Assembly: GCA_050248955.1 (NCBI GenBank)
Contig: JBFWRK010000008.1
Location: 139,402 to 203,401, forward strand
Direction: 5' to 3'
Length of the DNA: 64,000 nucleotides
Source of the DNA: JBFWRK01 sp050248955
GTDB lineage: Bacteria; Actinomycetota; Acidimicrobiia; Acidimicrobiales; Ilumatobacteraceae
A model generated the notes under the pieces. It saw only the letters and a list, made by a program, of their open reading frames with translations, did no database searches and was not told the DNA's origin. Made by a program: the position numbers and the translations under genes. Below are positions 1 through 8,392 of the stretch, piece by piece (positions within the stretch are counted from its first letter, which is position 1; every line of letters begins with the position of its first letter).

Positions 1-442
1 TCCAGCTGACGAACCACCGGCGCGGCTGGTGCGTGATGCCGGAGGCGAGCGTCAGCATCGTGCGACCGCCGGGGATGAAGCGGGCGGTGATCAGCAGCAG
101 CCCGCCCCGGGTGCGGATCTGCTGCTTTCCCCAGTCGAGCCGGGCGCGGGTCTTCGGCTTGCGTTCGGCCCGGCGTTCGAACCACGGGCCGGCCCAGCTG
201 CCGATCGTGTAGGCCGTGTTGTCACCGAGGAACGCGCCGGTCGCACCGCAGGCGATCACGACCGCCAGCGGGTAGTGACCCTGCCCGGCGGCGATCCCGC
301 CGATGATCACGCAGGTCTCGCTCGGCACGATCGGGACGACCGAGTCGAGGTACGCGATCACGAAGATGATCAGGAGGAACCACCAGTGCTCCGACACGCG
401 GTCGAGCCAGTCGGTCAGGTCGGTGACGATGCTGGCGAACAT
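1..442 (-). CDS. DedA/SNARE-associated family membrane protein, partial (C-terminus off the window)
   Basis: The reverse strand reads from ATG at 442 to the window edge without a stop (about 147 residues). It begins MFASIVTDLTDWLDRVSEHW, followed by a hydrophobic segment, then VVPIVPSETCVIIGGIAAGQ, a conserved glycine-rich stretch (GAFLGDNTAYTIG) and the DedA-type segment RFIPGGRTMLTLASG. DedA proteins are polytopic inner-membrane proteins of the VTT superfamily, linked to lipid scrambling and membrane homeostasis. The substrate cannot be told from sequence. The gene lies 48 bp downstream of the flavoenzyme gene on the same strand and may be co-transcribed with it. Confidence 0.8.
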   Translation of the reverse strand, partial: MFASIVTDLTDWLDRVSEHWWFLLIIFVIAYLDSVVPIVPSETCVIIGGIAAGQGHYPLAVVIACGATGAFLGDNTAYTIGSWAGPWFERRAERKPKTRARLDWGKQQIRTRGGLLLITARFIPGGRTMLTLASGITHQPRRWFVSW

Positions 443-490
443 GTTCGCCGGACGCTATCCGCAGGAGGTCGGCGACCTGTTGCGCCCTGC

Positions 491-2449
491 TCAGATCGCG
501 GCGCCTGCTCGCTCACCCTCGACCACTGCCGCGTGCGCCCGGCGCGGGGCGACGCAGTCGCCGACCCTGCTGACCGTGAAGCCTGCTGACTTGAGGTCGT
601 GGTAGAGCCACTCGACGGGACTGGCCGGCACGGCGAGCACGATCCAGTCGGGCGTGCGCGTCTGGTTCGTGCCGGTCGGGTGGTGGAGCAGGTTCAGGAC
701 CCGTCCCTCGACACCCATCGGCACGAGGTCGGTGCTCTGCACGATGCCCTTGGCGCTGGCGCGGATCCACCAGTTCTCCATGTCGAGCGTGATGCCGAGG
801 TCCTGGCCGACGACCATGCCGTTCGTGATGATCTCGACGTTGCACCCGCGGTCGGCGAGGAGCTCGGCGACCGAGGTCGCGTGGTGGAAGCCGATCTCGT
901 CGATGACGACGACGTCGCCGAACGGCTCGACGGTGCCGGACAGCACCTCGCGGATGTCGCGCACGTTCGTCGCCTCGGCGGGTGCCCACCACGGCCGGGC
1001 CGCTTCGGCGCCGGTGGCGACGATCACGTGATCGGGACGCACCTCCTCGACGAGCCCCGGCCACACGCCGACCCCGAAGCGCAGCTCGACGCCGAGCCGT
1101 CGGGCCTCGGCGAGCTGGTTGCGGATCATGTCGCCGAACTCGGCCCGGTTCGGCACGCTGGCGGCGAGGCGCACCTGCCCTCCGGCCTCGGCTTCGCGCT
1201 CGTAGACCGTCACCCGGTGCCCGTTGCGTGCCGCCGCGATCGCGGCCTGCAACCCCGCCGGTCCCGCCCCCACGACCATCACAGTGGTGTCCCCGGACGC
1301 CACAGGGGCACGGGGTGGGCGGGTCGGGGGGTGCTCGGCCTCGCGGCCGGTCCTCGGGTTCTCGATGCAGCCGAGCCACCGGTTGAGGCCCATCCGCCCG
1401 ACGCACTCCTGGTTGCACGACAGGCACAACCGGATCTCCTCCGTCGCGCCGGCCCGGGCCTTCGCCGCGAAGTCGGCGTCGGCGATCTGGGCGCGCACGA
1501 TGCCGACGAGATCGCAGTGCCCCTCGGCCAGCGCCCGTTCGGCCTGGAGCGGGTCCTTGAACCGTCCGACGCCGACCACCGGGAGGTCGACAGCCTTGCG
1601 GATCGCCGAGGGGATGAACAGCGCGTACCCCGGCGGCACGTGCATCGATGCTTCGATCATGAACAGGCTCGCCGTAGCGACGCCGATCGACGTGTTGATG
1701 TAGTCGACCTGTCCGGTGCGCTCGACGATCCCGGCGATGCGCACGGCCTCGTCGATCGTCGTGCCACCCTCGATCAGCTCGTCACCGCAGATCCGCACGC
1801 CGAGCGCGAGCCGGTTCCCGATCACCCGCCGCACCGCAGCGACGATCTCGACGAGCAACCGGGAGCGGTTCTCGAGGCTGCCGCCGTACTCGTCCGTGCG
1901 CTTGTTCGTCGCCGGGGAGAGGAAGCCACGCACGATCGAGGAGTGCGAGCACTGCAGCTCGATCCCGTCGAAGTTGCCCTCGGCGCAGTGCTCGGCGACC
2001 GTGGCGTAGCCGGCGACGATCTCCTCGATCTCGGCGGCGGTGACCGCCTTCGGCACCTCGCGGAACAGCGGATCGGCCACGGCCGACGGCGCCCACACCG
2101 GGAGCCTGGAGTACATCGAGCTCGCCTGGCCGCCGTTGTGGTTGATCTGGGCGAAGACGGGCACGCGGTGACGGTGGACCGCTTCGGTGATCCGCCGGTA
2201 GCCGGGGATCACGTCGCGGTGGAACCCGTGGATCAGCTTCTCGTAGGGCCAGTCGGTCGGGTGGGTCGAGTGCTCCTCGGTGATGATCAGACCGGCGCCG
2301 CCGGCGGCGCGCGCCCCGTAGTACGCGGCGTGCTGCTCAGTCGGACGACCGTCGCGGGCGTAGTTCGTGAGGTGCGCGCTGAAGACGATCCGGTTGCGGG
2401 TCGTGATCGGACCGATCGTCAACGGGGTCCAGAGGTACCGGTACGCCAT
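491..2449 (-). CDS. FadH/OYE-family NADH:flavin oxidoreductase, mycofactocin-associated type (OYE 2-like)
   Basis: Predicted 652-residue flavoenzyme. Residues 1-340 form an old-yellow-enzyme TIM barrel (FMN) that includes INHNGGQ near 102. A 4Fe-4S motif C-X2-C-X3-C-X11-C follows (Cys 342, 345, 349, 361). The C-terminal half carries the GAGPAG dinucleotide fold near 394. This is the 2,4-dienoyl-CoA reductase architecture. From memory, the sequence (ITEEHSTHPTDWPYEKLIHG, SSMYSRLPVWAPS) matches the subgroup described as 'mycofactocin system FadH/OYE oxidoreductase 2'. I chose ATG 2449 because AYRYLWTPL is the normal family start and a TACCCT -10 box lies 8 nt upstream (2458-2463), which suggests a leaderless message. 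The substrate is unknown; the enoyl reduction role is inferred from the family. Confidence 0.85.
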   Translation of the reverse strand: MAYRYLWTPLTIGPITTRNRIVFSAHLTNYARDGRPTEQHAAYYGARAAGGAGLIITEEHSTHPTDWPYEKLIHGFHRDVIPGYRRITEAVHRHRVPVFAQINHNGGQASSMYSRLPVWAPSAVADPLFREVPKAVTAAEIEEIVAGYATVAEHCAEGNFDGIELQCSHSSIVRGFLSPATNKRTDEYGGSLENRSRLLVEIVAAVRRVIGNRLALGVRICGDELIEGGTTIDEAVRIAGIVERTGQVDYINTSIGVATASLFMIEASMHVPPGYALFIPSAIRKAVDLPVVGVGRFKDPLQAERALAEGHCDLVGIVRAQIADADFAAKARAGATEEIRLCLSCNQECVGRMGLNRWLGCIENPRTGREAEHPPTRPPRAPVASGDTTVMVVGAGPAGLQAAIAAARNGHRVTVYEREAEAGGQVRLAASVPNRAEFGDMIRNQLAEARRLGVELRFGVGVWPGLVEEVRPDHVIVATGAEAARPWWAPAEATNVRDIREVLSGTVEPFGDVVVIDEIGFHHATSVAELLADRGCNVEIITNGMVVGQDLGITLDMENWWIRASAKGIVQSTDLVPMGVEGRVLNLLHHPTGTNQTRTPDWIVLAVPASPVEWLYHDLKSAGFTVSRVGDCVAPRRAHAAVVEGERAGAAI

Positions 2450-2923
2450 CACGCGAGAGGGTACGAGGTCGACCCCTGCCCGGCTGGGGTCGTGATGCCC
2501 CACCGGTTCTCCGCTCCCGTCCGGACAGCCCACGTCCTCGACCGATCACAGACCGGGGCTGGTGACGCCGACGAACAGAGAAACGGCGCGGCTGGGCCTC
2601 GTCGACCCGATGACGGGTCCGCAGCCGCACGGTCGGCTCCGCGTCGGCATCCCTGGTTGTTGTCAGCAAATCCGTCGCGGCGTGAGGAATCGCTGACACG
2701 GATGAGCATTGCTGACGTCGTCGGCGACCGAACGCGAGCGGCCGGTGCAGCCATCGGGTGTCGGCCTGTTCGAAAGGCGGCCGGGTCCATTCACCCGGAT
2801 CAGGCGTCGTGGTGCGGCGGAGCACCGGGTCGGGCGAGGTCAGCTGCGGGCGAGGTCGGGTCGGCGCGCAGGGTCGGGCGAGGTTTCGTCCGGCGAGGGC
2901 AGGCGCGGGCAGCTGCGGACGAG
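2450..2923. other. Non-coding stretch with a diverged REP-like module
   Basis: About 470 bp without a convincing gene. It holds a diverged copy of the 120-bp module seen three times at 43.3-43.9 kb, and a 13-bp direct repeat GGGTCGGGCGAGG at 2827-2839 and 2871-2883 within purine-rich low-complexity DNA. The promoter of the flavoenzyme gene occupies its first ~40 bp. Confidence 0.6.
2649..2725 (+). repeat. Solitary, degenerate copy (R0) of the GTCAGC/GCTGAC module
   Basis: It shares an ordered set of blocks with the arrayed modules near 43.4 kb: ATCCCTGGT, then TGTCAGCAAA, then CGCTGAC followed by CGGAT, then GCTGACGTCGTCGG, with similar spacing. The stretches between blocks have diverged, and the ACGTGT/ACACGT hairpin is lost. 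It lies between two genes transcribed in the same direction. Confidence 0.65.
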
Positions 2924-3868
2924 TCAGGGGCGAACGAGGGCGATCACGGGCGCGAGGGTGTCGATCGTCTGGTCGCTCTCGGGTCTCGCGGCGAAGGTCA
3001 CGAAGTAGCTCAGGCCGAGCCGCTCCCGCCAGCCGAGGATCTGCTCGGCGATGTGCTCGGCCGAGCCGAGCAGCAGGAACGGGGTGTCGAGCACCACGTC
3101 GAGCGGGATCTTCCACCGACCGGCCACCCGCTCCGCCTCGGCTCGCCGGCGATCCGTCACCGCGACCTGCTGGACGAGGACCTGGAGCTCGACTGCGTCG
3201 AACCGGTGGCCGGCTGCCTCCCGCACGAGGAGCACCCGCTCGGCGATCCCTGCGGCACTCAGGTGGGTGAGCCGCGCGTCCGATCCGTCCTGGTTCGGGA
3301 GGAACCCCGTGAACCCGACGATGTCGGCGAGGCGTGCTGCCGTCTCGAGCACTCGCCGCCCGTTGCCGCCGATGGTCAGCGGTGCTCGTGCCGGGACGGC
3401 GCCCAACTGGTGCCCGTGCACCTGGTAGTGCTCACCCTCGAACGTCACCTGCTCACCCGCGAGCAGGCCGCGCACGATCGCTGCCGACTCGGCGAGCCGC
3501 TCGACCCGCACACCGGCGGGATCGAACGGGATGCCCGCCTCGTCGTACTCGAACTTCATGTGCCCCGCTCCGAGGCCGAGCTCGAAGCGCGAGTCGGACA
3601 GCAACCCGAGCGTCGAGGCTTCGCGGGCGACGATGACCGGATGACGGAAGTCGTTGTTGAGCACGAGCGTGCCGACCCGCAACCGCTCGGTCGCACCGAG
3701 GGCGACACCAGCGGCCGAGAACGGTGACAAGGACCGCGCCACGAGATGGTCCGCGACGTGCAGGGCATCGAACCCGATCTCCTCGGCGTGGCGGGCTGTC
3801 GCAGCCCACTGCGTCGGGTCGCCGTTGAACGCGCCCGACACACCGAACCGGATCTCGTGGTGCGCCAT
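2924..3868 (-). CDS. LLM-class (luciferase-like) F420-dependent oxidoreductase
   Basis: Predicted 314 residues with the bacterial luciferase-like TIM barrel: RFGVSGAFNGDPTQWAATAR at the start, FDALHVADHL near residue 35, RLRVGTLVLNND, and the RFELGLGAGH motif typical of the F420-binding LLM subgroup. The C-terminal half has PLTIGGNGRRVLETAARLAD and LVQQVAVTDRR. Such enzymes use reduced F420 or FMN; F420 is more likely for this subgroup, and the substrate is unknown. ATG 3868 is chosen over the 15-codon upstream extension because AHHEIRFG is the family start. A TAACGT -10 box lies 8 nt upstream (3877-3882), which suggests a leaderless transcript. Confidence 0.85.
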   Translation of the reverse strand: MAHHEIRFGVSGAFNGDPTQWAATARHAEEIGFDALHVADHLVARSLSPFSAAGVALGATERLRVGTLVLNNDFRHPVIVAREASTLGLLSDSRFELGLGAGHMKFEYDEAGIPFDPAGVRVERLAESAAIVRGLLAGEQVTFEGEHYQVHGHQLGAVPARAPLTIGGNGRRVLETAARLADIVGFTGFLPNQDGSDARLTHLSAAGIAERVLLVREAAGHRFDAVELQVLVQQVAVTDRRRAEAERVAGRWKIPLDVVLDTPFLLLGSAEHIAEQILGWRERLGLSYFVTFAARPESDQTIDTLAPVIALVRP

Positions 3869-3954
3869 GCCGCCCGACGTTACCGAGCTGGCATCCTTCT
3901 CCCGGCGGTGCACAGCGCTCTCGTCGCCCCGTCACCGATGAACCCGCCACGCTC

Positions 3955-5190
3955 ATGGACCCGCTCGACCGCCTCCCTGATCCGAACGAGCGCCGCCTCG
4001 CGGTGCGGGTCACACCGGACGCCCTCCGTCACGTGCGGAGCGGGCACCCGTGGGTGTTCGGCGACTCGGTCGTGCACGTCGGTGCTGAGGGCGCAGCGGG
4101 CGATCTCGCGGTGATCTTCGACGCCGCACGGAGGTTCGCCGCCATCGGTCTCTACGACCCGGGCTCGCCGATCCGGATCAGGGTGCTCCACCACGGCCGC
4201 CCCGTGCCGATCGACGATGCCTGGTGGGCGGCGCGCCTCGAGGCGGCACTCGACATCCGCGCCACCTTGGCGAGCTCGAGCGAGACGACCGGCTACCGCT
4301 GCGTCAACGGCGAGAACGACGGCTTCCCCGGTCTGGTGCTCGACCGCTACGACGCCACCTACGTGCTCAAGCTCTACTCGACCGCATGGCTGCCGCACCT
4401 GCGGATGCTCGTCGACCTGCTGCGCCGCCGCCTCGCCCCGGAGCGGCTGATCCTCCGGCTCAGCCGCGGCGTGCAGCGCAGTGAGACGTTCGGTCTCGTC
4501 GACGGTGTGGCGCTGATCGGGACCGTTCCGGACGCGCCGGTCCTGTTCCGCGAGAACGGGCTCGTCTTCGAGGCCGATGTCGTGCGCGGCCAGAAGACGG
4601 GTCACTTCTTCGACCAACGGGACAACCGCGCCCGCGTGCGCGACCTCTCGGCTGGTGCTGACGTGCTCGATGTCTTCGCGTGCACGGGCGGCTTCTCCGT
4701 CTATGCCGCCGCTGGTGGCGCAGTGAGCGTGCACAGCATCGACCTGAGCGCGCCGACGCTGGCGACGGCGGAGCGCAACATGGCGCACAATCGGGAGCTG
4801 CGGCGTGTCGCTGCGTGCCGGCACACGATCGAGGTTGCCGACGCGTTCGACGCGATGCGCGAGCTCGGCCGGCGCAGCGCCCGATTCGACGTGGTGGTCG
4901 TCGATCCTCCGTCCTTCGCGCAGAAGCAGGCCGACGTCAGGGGCGCGTTGCAGGCCTACCGCCGGCTGACCGAGCTGGCAACGGTGCTCGTCGCGCCCGG
5001 CGGCGTGCTCGTGCAGGCGTCGTGCTCGAGCCGCGTCGGCGCTGAGGCGTTCCACGACGCGGTGCTGGGGACGATCGAGCGCTCGGGCCGCCACGCCCAC
5101 GTGCTCGCGCGGACCACGCACGCCGTCGACCACCCGGTCACGTTCGCTGAGGGTGCATACCTGAAGGCCGTCTTCGTCCGGATCGGCTGA
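3955..5190 (+). CDS. rlmI: Class I SAM-dependent rRNA methyltransferase, RlmI-like
   Basis: Predicted 411 residues. An N-terminal PUA-type RNA-binding domain (VRSGHPWVFGDSVVHVG, residues ~26-42) precedes a Rossmann methyltransferase. The signature GENDGFPGLVLDRY lies near 120, the SAM-binding motif DVFACTGGFSVYAA near 238, and the catalytic DPPSFAQ near 318. This matches the family of RlmI (23S rRNA m5C1962 methyltransferase). A conserved Cys follows at QASCSS. The target base is inferred from the family; distant YccW/RlmI paralogues can differ. It stands alone, divergent from the LLM gene with an 86-bp gap. Confidence 0.85.
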   Translation: MDPLDRLPDPNERRLAVRVTPDALRHVRSGHPWVFGDSVVHVGAEGAAGDLAVIFDAARRFAAIGLYDPGSPIRIRVLHHGRPVPIDDAWWAARLEAALDIRATLASSSETTGYRCVNGENDGFPGLVLDRYDATYVLKLYSTAWLPHLRMLVDLLRRRLAPERLILRLSRGVQRSETFGLVDGVALIGTVPDAPVLFRENGLVFEADVVRGQKTGHFFDQRDNRARVRDLSAGADVLDVFACTGGFSVYAAAGGAVSVHSIDLSAPTLATAERNMAHNRELRRVAACRHTIEVADAFDAMRELGRRSARFDVVVVDPPSFAQKQADVRGALQAYRRLTELATVLVAPGGVLVQASCSSRVGAEAFHDAVLGTIERSGRHAHVLARTTHAVDHPVTFAEGAYLKAVFVRIG

Positions 5191-5267
5191 TTGTGAGGAT
5201 CACCGGGACCTTCGGCCGTACCCGGGTCGACACTGGTCGGCTCACACTGCGAGCAGAGGTGGAGGCG

Positions 5268-6302
5268 ATGCGTGCAGTACTGCGATCTGGCTTGCCGGGA
5301 CGTGTCAGACGTCTTGGTCTGCAGCTCGGGCTGCCGGCCGCAGTGCTCTGCTCCGTCGTGCTGATCGCACTCCCTACCCACGCGGCGGCTCAGGCGCCCA
5401 CGATCATGGTCGAGGTTTCGACCGTCGGAGTCGTCTTTCGAGGCGGCGAAGCTCACCTCGAGATCAATGTCTCCAATCCGGGCACGGAACCCCTCACGTC
5501 GATCGTCGTCACCGGTGATCACGACTTCGACGTGACGACGATGACGGGTCCCACGGTCGTCATCGGCAACGACGACGACAGGCTCGACCCGGGCGAGCAG
5601 TGGTCGTACCGAGTTGGCGGCGAGTACGTCATGGGATACACGGTCGTGTACGTGACCGCTACCACCCTGACAGGAGCAGAGATCTGGTCAAGCGCCGAGG
5701 TGTGGACGAAACCCGCCGACCCGATCAAAGCGTCCGTGTCAACGACTACCTCCGTCGTCACGGCCGGCGACACCGTCGTCTGGACGATGGACGTCAGCAA
5801 CGTTGCGGACTTCGCCTTGGTCATCAACCCGATCACAGACGGACCGCACCCATACGGAGCGTTCTTGTTTCAGCCCGACTCGTTCTCCGGCGAGTCCTTG
5901 CAGCTCGTCGGACCGGACGGCGATGGACAAACCGGGAACGGACTTCTCGACCCGGGCGAAACGTGGCGGTGGAGCTGCAGTTCAGCCGTCCGGATCGACG
6001 GCTCGTATCTCGAGGTGCAGTTCGGATATGGAAGGGTCGGGGGGGTCGTGCATTTTCAACGGGAACGATCCGCGCCCGTGCGCGTCAACCAGGCTCCGGT
6101 GATTTCCGACAGCACGATCGTCGACGCGATTGCCCCGACCACCGCGCCGTCCGCGACGGCGTCGACGGCACGAATGATCAGCGCCCGACTGGCGGAAACC
6201 GGACCGAGCGACGTGCACGCCCGCCGGATCGCCCTCGGTCTCGTGGCAGCGGGCGCGGCACTTCTCGTGTTCAGCCGGCATCGCGTTCGGTCGACCCGAT
6301 GA
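5268..6302 (+). CDS. Secreted, probably wall-anchored protein with DUF11/CARDB-like beta-sandwich repeats and LAETG tail
   Basis: Predicted 344 residues. It has an N-terminal signal (basic start, hydrophobic LPAAVLCSVVLIALPTHAAAQA), then two beta-sandwich repeats of the DUF11/DUF7507 kind. Each holds a G(N/N)GxLDPGE(Q/T)W block (DDRLDPGEQWSYRV and GNGLLDPGETWRWS). A Thr/Ala linker leads to LAETG, a hydrophobic segment and a basic end (RHRVRSTR). That is the layout of a sortase substrate; LAxTG is the class E sortase signature. ATG 5268 is preferred because it starts the signal peptide and follows AGAGGTGGAGG. Base composition looks less GC-rich than the neighbours. No sortase gene is in the window. 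The role is probably structural or adhesive. Confidence 0.7.
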   Translation: MRAVLRSGLPGRVRRLGLQLGLPAAVLCSVVLIALPTHAAAQAPTIMVEVSTVGVVFRGGEAHLEINVSNPGTEPLTSIVVTGDHDFDVTTMTGPTVVIGNDDDRLDPGEQWSYRVGGEYVMGYTVVYVTATTLTGAEIWSSAEVWTKPADPIKASVSTTTSVVTAGDTVVWTMDVSNVADFALVINPITDGPHPYGAFLFQPDSFSGESLQLVGPDGDGQTGNGLLDPGETWRWSCSSAVRIDGSYLEVQFGYGRVGGVVHFQRERSAPVRVNQAPVISDSTIVDAIAPTTAPSATASTARMISARLAETGPSDVHARRIALGLVAAGAALLVFSRHRVRSTR

Positions 6303-6327
6303 AGCCCAACAGCCGGGAGGTCATCCC

Positions 6328-6828
6328 ATGGAGTTCGATGTCACACACACCTATCAGCGTCCGGCCGAGGTGGTCTTCGCCGTGCTGACTGATTTCGACT
6401 GCGTGTGCGAGAAGTACGAGGCGCTCGGCCACCGACACGTCGAGCTGATCGCCCGGGACGAGGACGCCGACGGCGGGGTCACGCTCGTCACTCGTCGCGT
6501 CGTCCCGCTGGAGCTACCCGGGTTCGCGAAGAAGGTGCTGTCGCCGAGCCAGAGCGTCACCCAGACCGACGTGTGGTCCGCCGCCGACGAGAAAGGCGTG
6601 CGCACGGGGACGTTCGACGTGGTGGGCAAGGGGACACCCGTGCGGGTGCACGGCAGCATGCGGCTGGCCCCGAACGGCAAGCGCGGCTGCACCAACGCCA
6701 CCACCGCGAGCATCGAGTGCAAGGTGCCACTGATCGGCGGCAAGATCGCCGGCTTCGTGGCCGGGGACACGAAGCGAGCGATCGACCACGAGCAGGCGTG
6801 GATCAGCAGTCATCTCGGGCCGCGTTGA
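6328..6828 (+). CDS. DUF2505 (SRPBCC-fold) domain protein
   Basis: Predicted 166 residues with the actinobacterial DUF2505 pattern: MEFDVTHTYQRPAEVVFAVL at the N-terminus, VTRRVVPLELPGFAKKVL in the middle and IECKVPLIGGKIAGFV near residue 130. DUF2505 belongs to the START/SRPBCC lipid- or ligand-binding superfamily and has no defined reaction. GGAGG lies shortly upstream of ATG 6328. It follows the secreted protein gene by 25 bp and may be co-transcribed with it. Confidence 0.8.
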   Translation: MEFDVTHTYQRPAEVVFAVLTDFDCVCEKYEALGHRHVELIARDEDADGGVTLVTRRVVPLELPGFAKKVLSPSQSVTQTDVWSAADEKGVRTGTFDVVGKGTPVRVHGSMRLAPNGKRGCTNATTASIECKVPLIGGKIAGFVAGDTKRAIDHEQAWISSHLGPR

Positions 6829-6844
6829 ACGCCCGGACCGTGGC

Positions 6845-7732
6845 TCAGTAGCGGGCGATCGCGGCGACAGCAGCCGAGACGTAGCCGCCGCCGAACTTGA
6901 TCGCGTGCACGACGAGCGGCGCGATCTGATGGAGCGACACGCGGTCCTCCCACCCCGGCGTGAGCGGATGACGATCCTCGTACGCGAGGAAGCATCCTGC
7001 GGAGAAGCCGCCGAAGAGCCGCATCATCGCGAGGTCGAACTCGCGGTGGCCACCGTGGGCGGCGGGGTCGATGAGCCAGCTCCGTCCTGATCGGTCGATC
7101 AACCGGTTGCCGCCCCACAGGTCACCGTGGAGCCTGCTCGCGGCCGCTCCGTCTTCGAACCGGTGGAGCGTGGTCGCCAGCAGCTCCAGCTTCGCGACCG
7201 CGGTGGCCGGGAGCGCATCGGACGCTGCGGCGAGACGGGCCAGCGGGAGCAGCCGGCACTCGGCGTAGAAGCCGGCCCACGTCGGGTGCGGGTCGTTCGG
7301 CAGTCCGCGGCTGCCCGTGGTCCGGCGGTCCTCCCGGCCGAAGCTCGGCGCGCCGGCGTCGTGGAGCGCCGCCAGCGCATGGCCGAGATCGGCCTCCGTG
7401 GACGCGGTCGCCCGTCCCTCGTCGATCCACTCCAGCACGAGGAAGGGTGGCGAGTCGTCCGATCCGTCGGATACGGCGACCACCTCCGGTACGCGCACGG
7501 CGTGCGCTTCGCGGAGCCAGGTCAGCCCGGTCGCCTCCGTGGTGAAGAACCCAGGTGGAGGGGAGGGATGGGTCTTCGCGAACAGCCGGTCTCCGCCGGC
7601 GAGGCCGATGTTGAACGAGGCCGCGACATCACCGCCCCGCACGACGGACATGCGCTCGACCCGCCGCCCGAGGGCAGCCTCCACGGCCGTCCTCAGCGAG
7701 TGCGGGAGGTCGGCCCCCACCACCTGATCCAT
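6845..7732 (-). CDS. Fructosamine kinase family protein
   Basis: Predicted 295 residues of the fructosamine/ketosamine-3-kinase (APH-like) family. Visible: the nucleotide-loop FNIGLAGGDRLFAKTHPSP with the ATP-contacting Lys, ADLGHALAALHDAG, the catalytic-loop motif LHGDLWGGN (Asp as catalytic base), and WLIDPAAHGGHREFDLAMMRLFGGF with the metal-binding Asp. Family members phosphorylate protein-bound ketosamines or small sugar amines as a deglycation step. ATG 7732 is chosen over the upstream ATG 7756 because an AGGA box lies 8 nt before it. It converges on the DUF2505 gene with a 16-bp gap. Confidence 0.85.
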   Translation of the reverse strand: MDQVVGADLPHSLRTAVEAALGRRVERMSVVRGGDVAASFNIGLAGGDRLFAKTHPSPPPGFFTTEATGLTWLREAHAVRVPEVVAVSDGSDDSPPFLVLEWIDEGRATASTEADLGHALAALHDAGAPSFGREDRRTTGSRGLPNDPHPTWAGFYAECRLLPLARLAAASDALPATAVAKLELLATTLHRFEDGAAASRLHGDLWGGNRLIDRSGRSWLIDPAAHGGHREFDLAMMRLFGGFSAGCFLAYEDRHPLTPGWEDRVSLHQIAPLVVHAIKFGGGYVSAAVAAIARY

Positions 7733-7822
7733 GGGTGTGATCCTCACACGCAACATGGTCCTCGGCGTCAGGGGCTGCGCTCACCGGACGAGCGAGCGCA
7801 ACACCCCCGACACGATTGCCGC

Positions 7823-8221
7823 TCAGCCGGGCGGGGCGAACAGCTCGAGCGCGATGCCGTCGGGATCCCTGAAGCTGAGTCCCGAGCCATAGGCGGCATC
7901 CTTGATCTGACCGTGCTCGACACCGAGCTCATCGAGTCGGATCGCCCACTTCTCGAGCTCGTCCCGGCTGGAACAGCCGAAGGCGACGTGGTCGAGGCCG
8001 ACCCTGAACTCGCTGAACTTCTCGTCCGGCGCCCGGGTCTGGTGCTGGTGCAGTCCGATCAACGTGCTGTCGCCGACGAGGAACACGGTGTGGTGGAAGT
8101 CGGCATCGGTGTCCTCGTCGAGCACGGGCTCGGCATCGAAGAGCGCGGCGTACCAGGGCACGCTGAGCGAGAGGTCGCGAACGGTGAGTGCGACGTGGGT
8201 GAGTGCGGGGAACGTTGTCAT
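7823..8221 (-). CDS. VOC (glyoxalase/bleomycin-resistance/dioxygenase fold) family protein
   Basis: Predicted 132 residues with two beta-alpha-beta-beta-beta repeats: THVALTVRDLSLSVPWYAAL (first metal-ligand position His) and RVGLDHVAFGCSSRDELEKW, ending FRDPDGIALELFAPPG with the usual Glu ligand. Small metal-dependent dioxygenase, isomerase or binding protein; the substrate is unknown. ATG 8221 follows a GAAGGA ribosome-binding site. It is divergent from the AraC-type regulator gene (171 bp apart), which may control it; that link is an inference from position. Confidence 0.8.
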   Translation of the reverse strand: MTTFPALTHVALTVRDLSLSVPWYAALFDAEPVLDEDTDADFHHTVFLVGDSTLIGLHQHQTRAPDEKFSEFRVGLDHVAFGCSSRDELEKWAIRLDELGVEHGQIKDAAYGSGLSFRDPDGIALELFAPPG

Positions 8222-8392
8222 GTTCGATTCCTTCGAGCGGGTGGGTTGGCAGTTGGGTTGCATTGTGCGTTCCGAACCAGAAGTGCAGTGCGGGAACTGG
8301 TCCGATCCGTTAGAACGAGTATCCGCAAGAACGGAGTGGGCGGCCATGACCGAGGCACCGCCAATGCTGACCGCGACACCGGAGCTTCGGCG

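Noticed and set aside
599..3727. A 1042-codon forward frame
   Set aside because: It is antisense to the OYE and LLM genes; its Arg/Asp/His-rich content is typical of shadow frames in GC-rich DNA.
8221..8240. A tRNA T-loop-like GTTCGATTCC
   Set aside because: There is no cloverleaf around it; it is the ribosome-binding region of the VOC gene.
7127..8392. N-terminal extension of the AraC regulator
   Set aside because: It is antisense to the fructosamine kinase and VOC genes, and GTG 8393 has a good ribosome-binding site.
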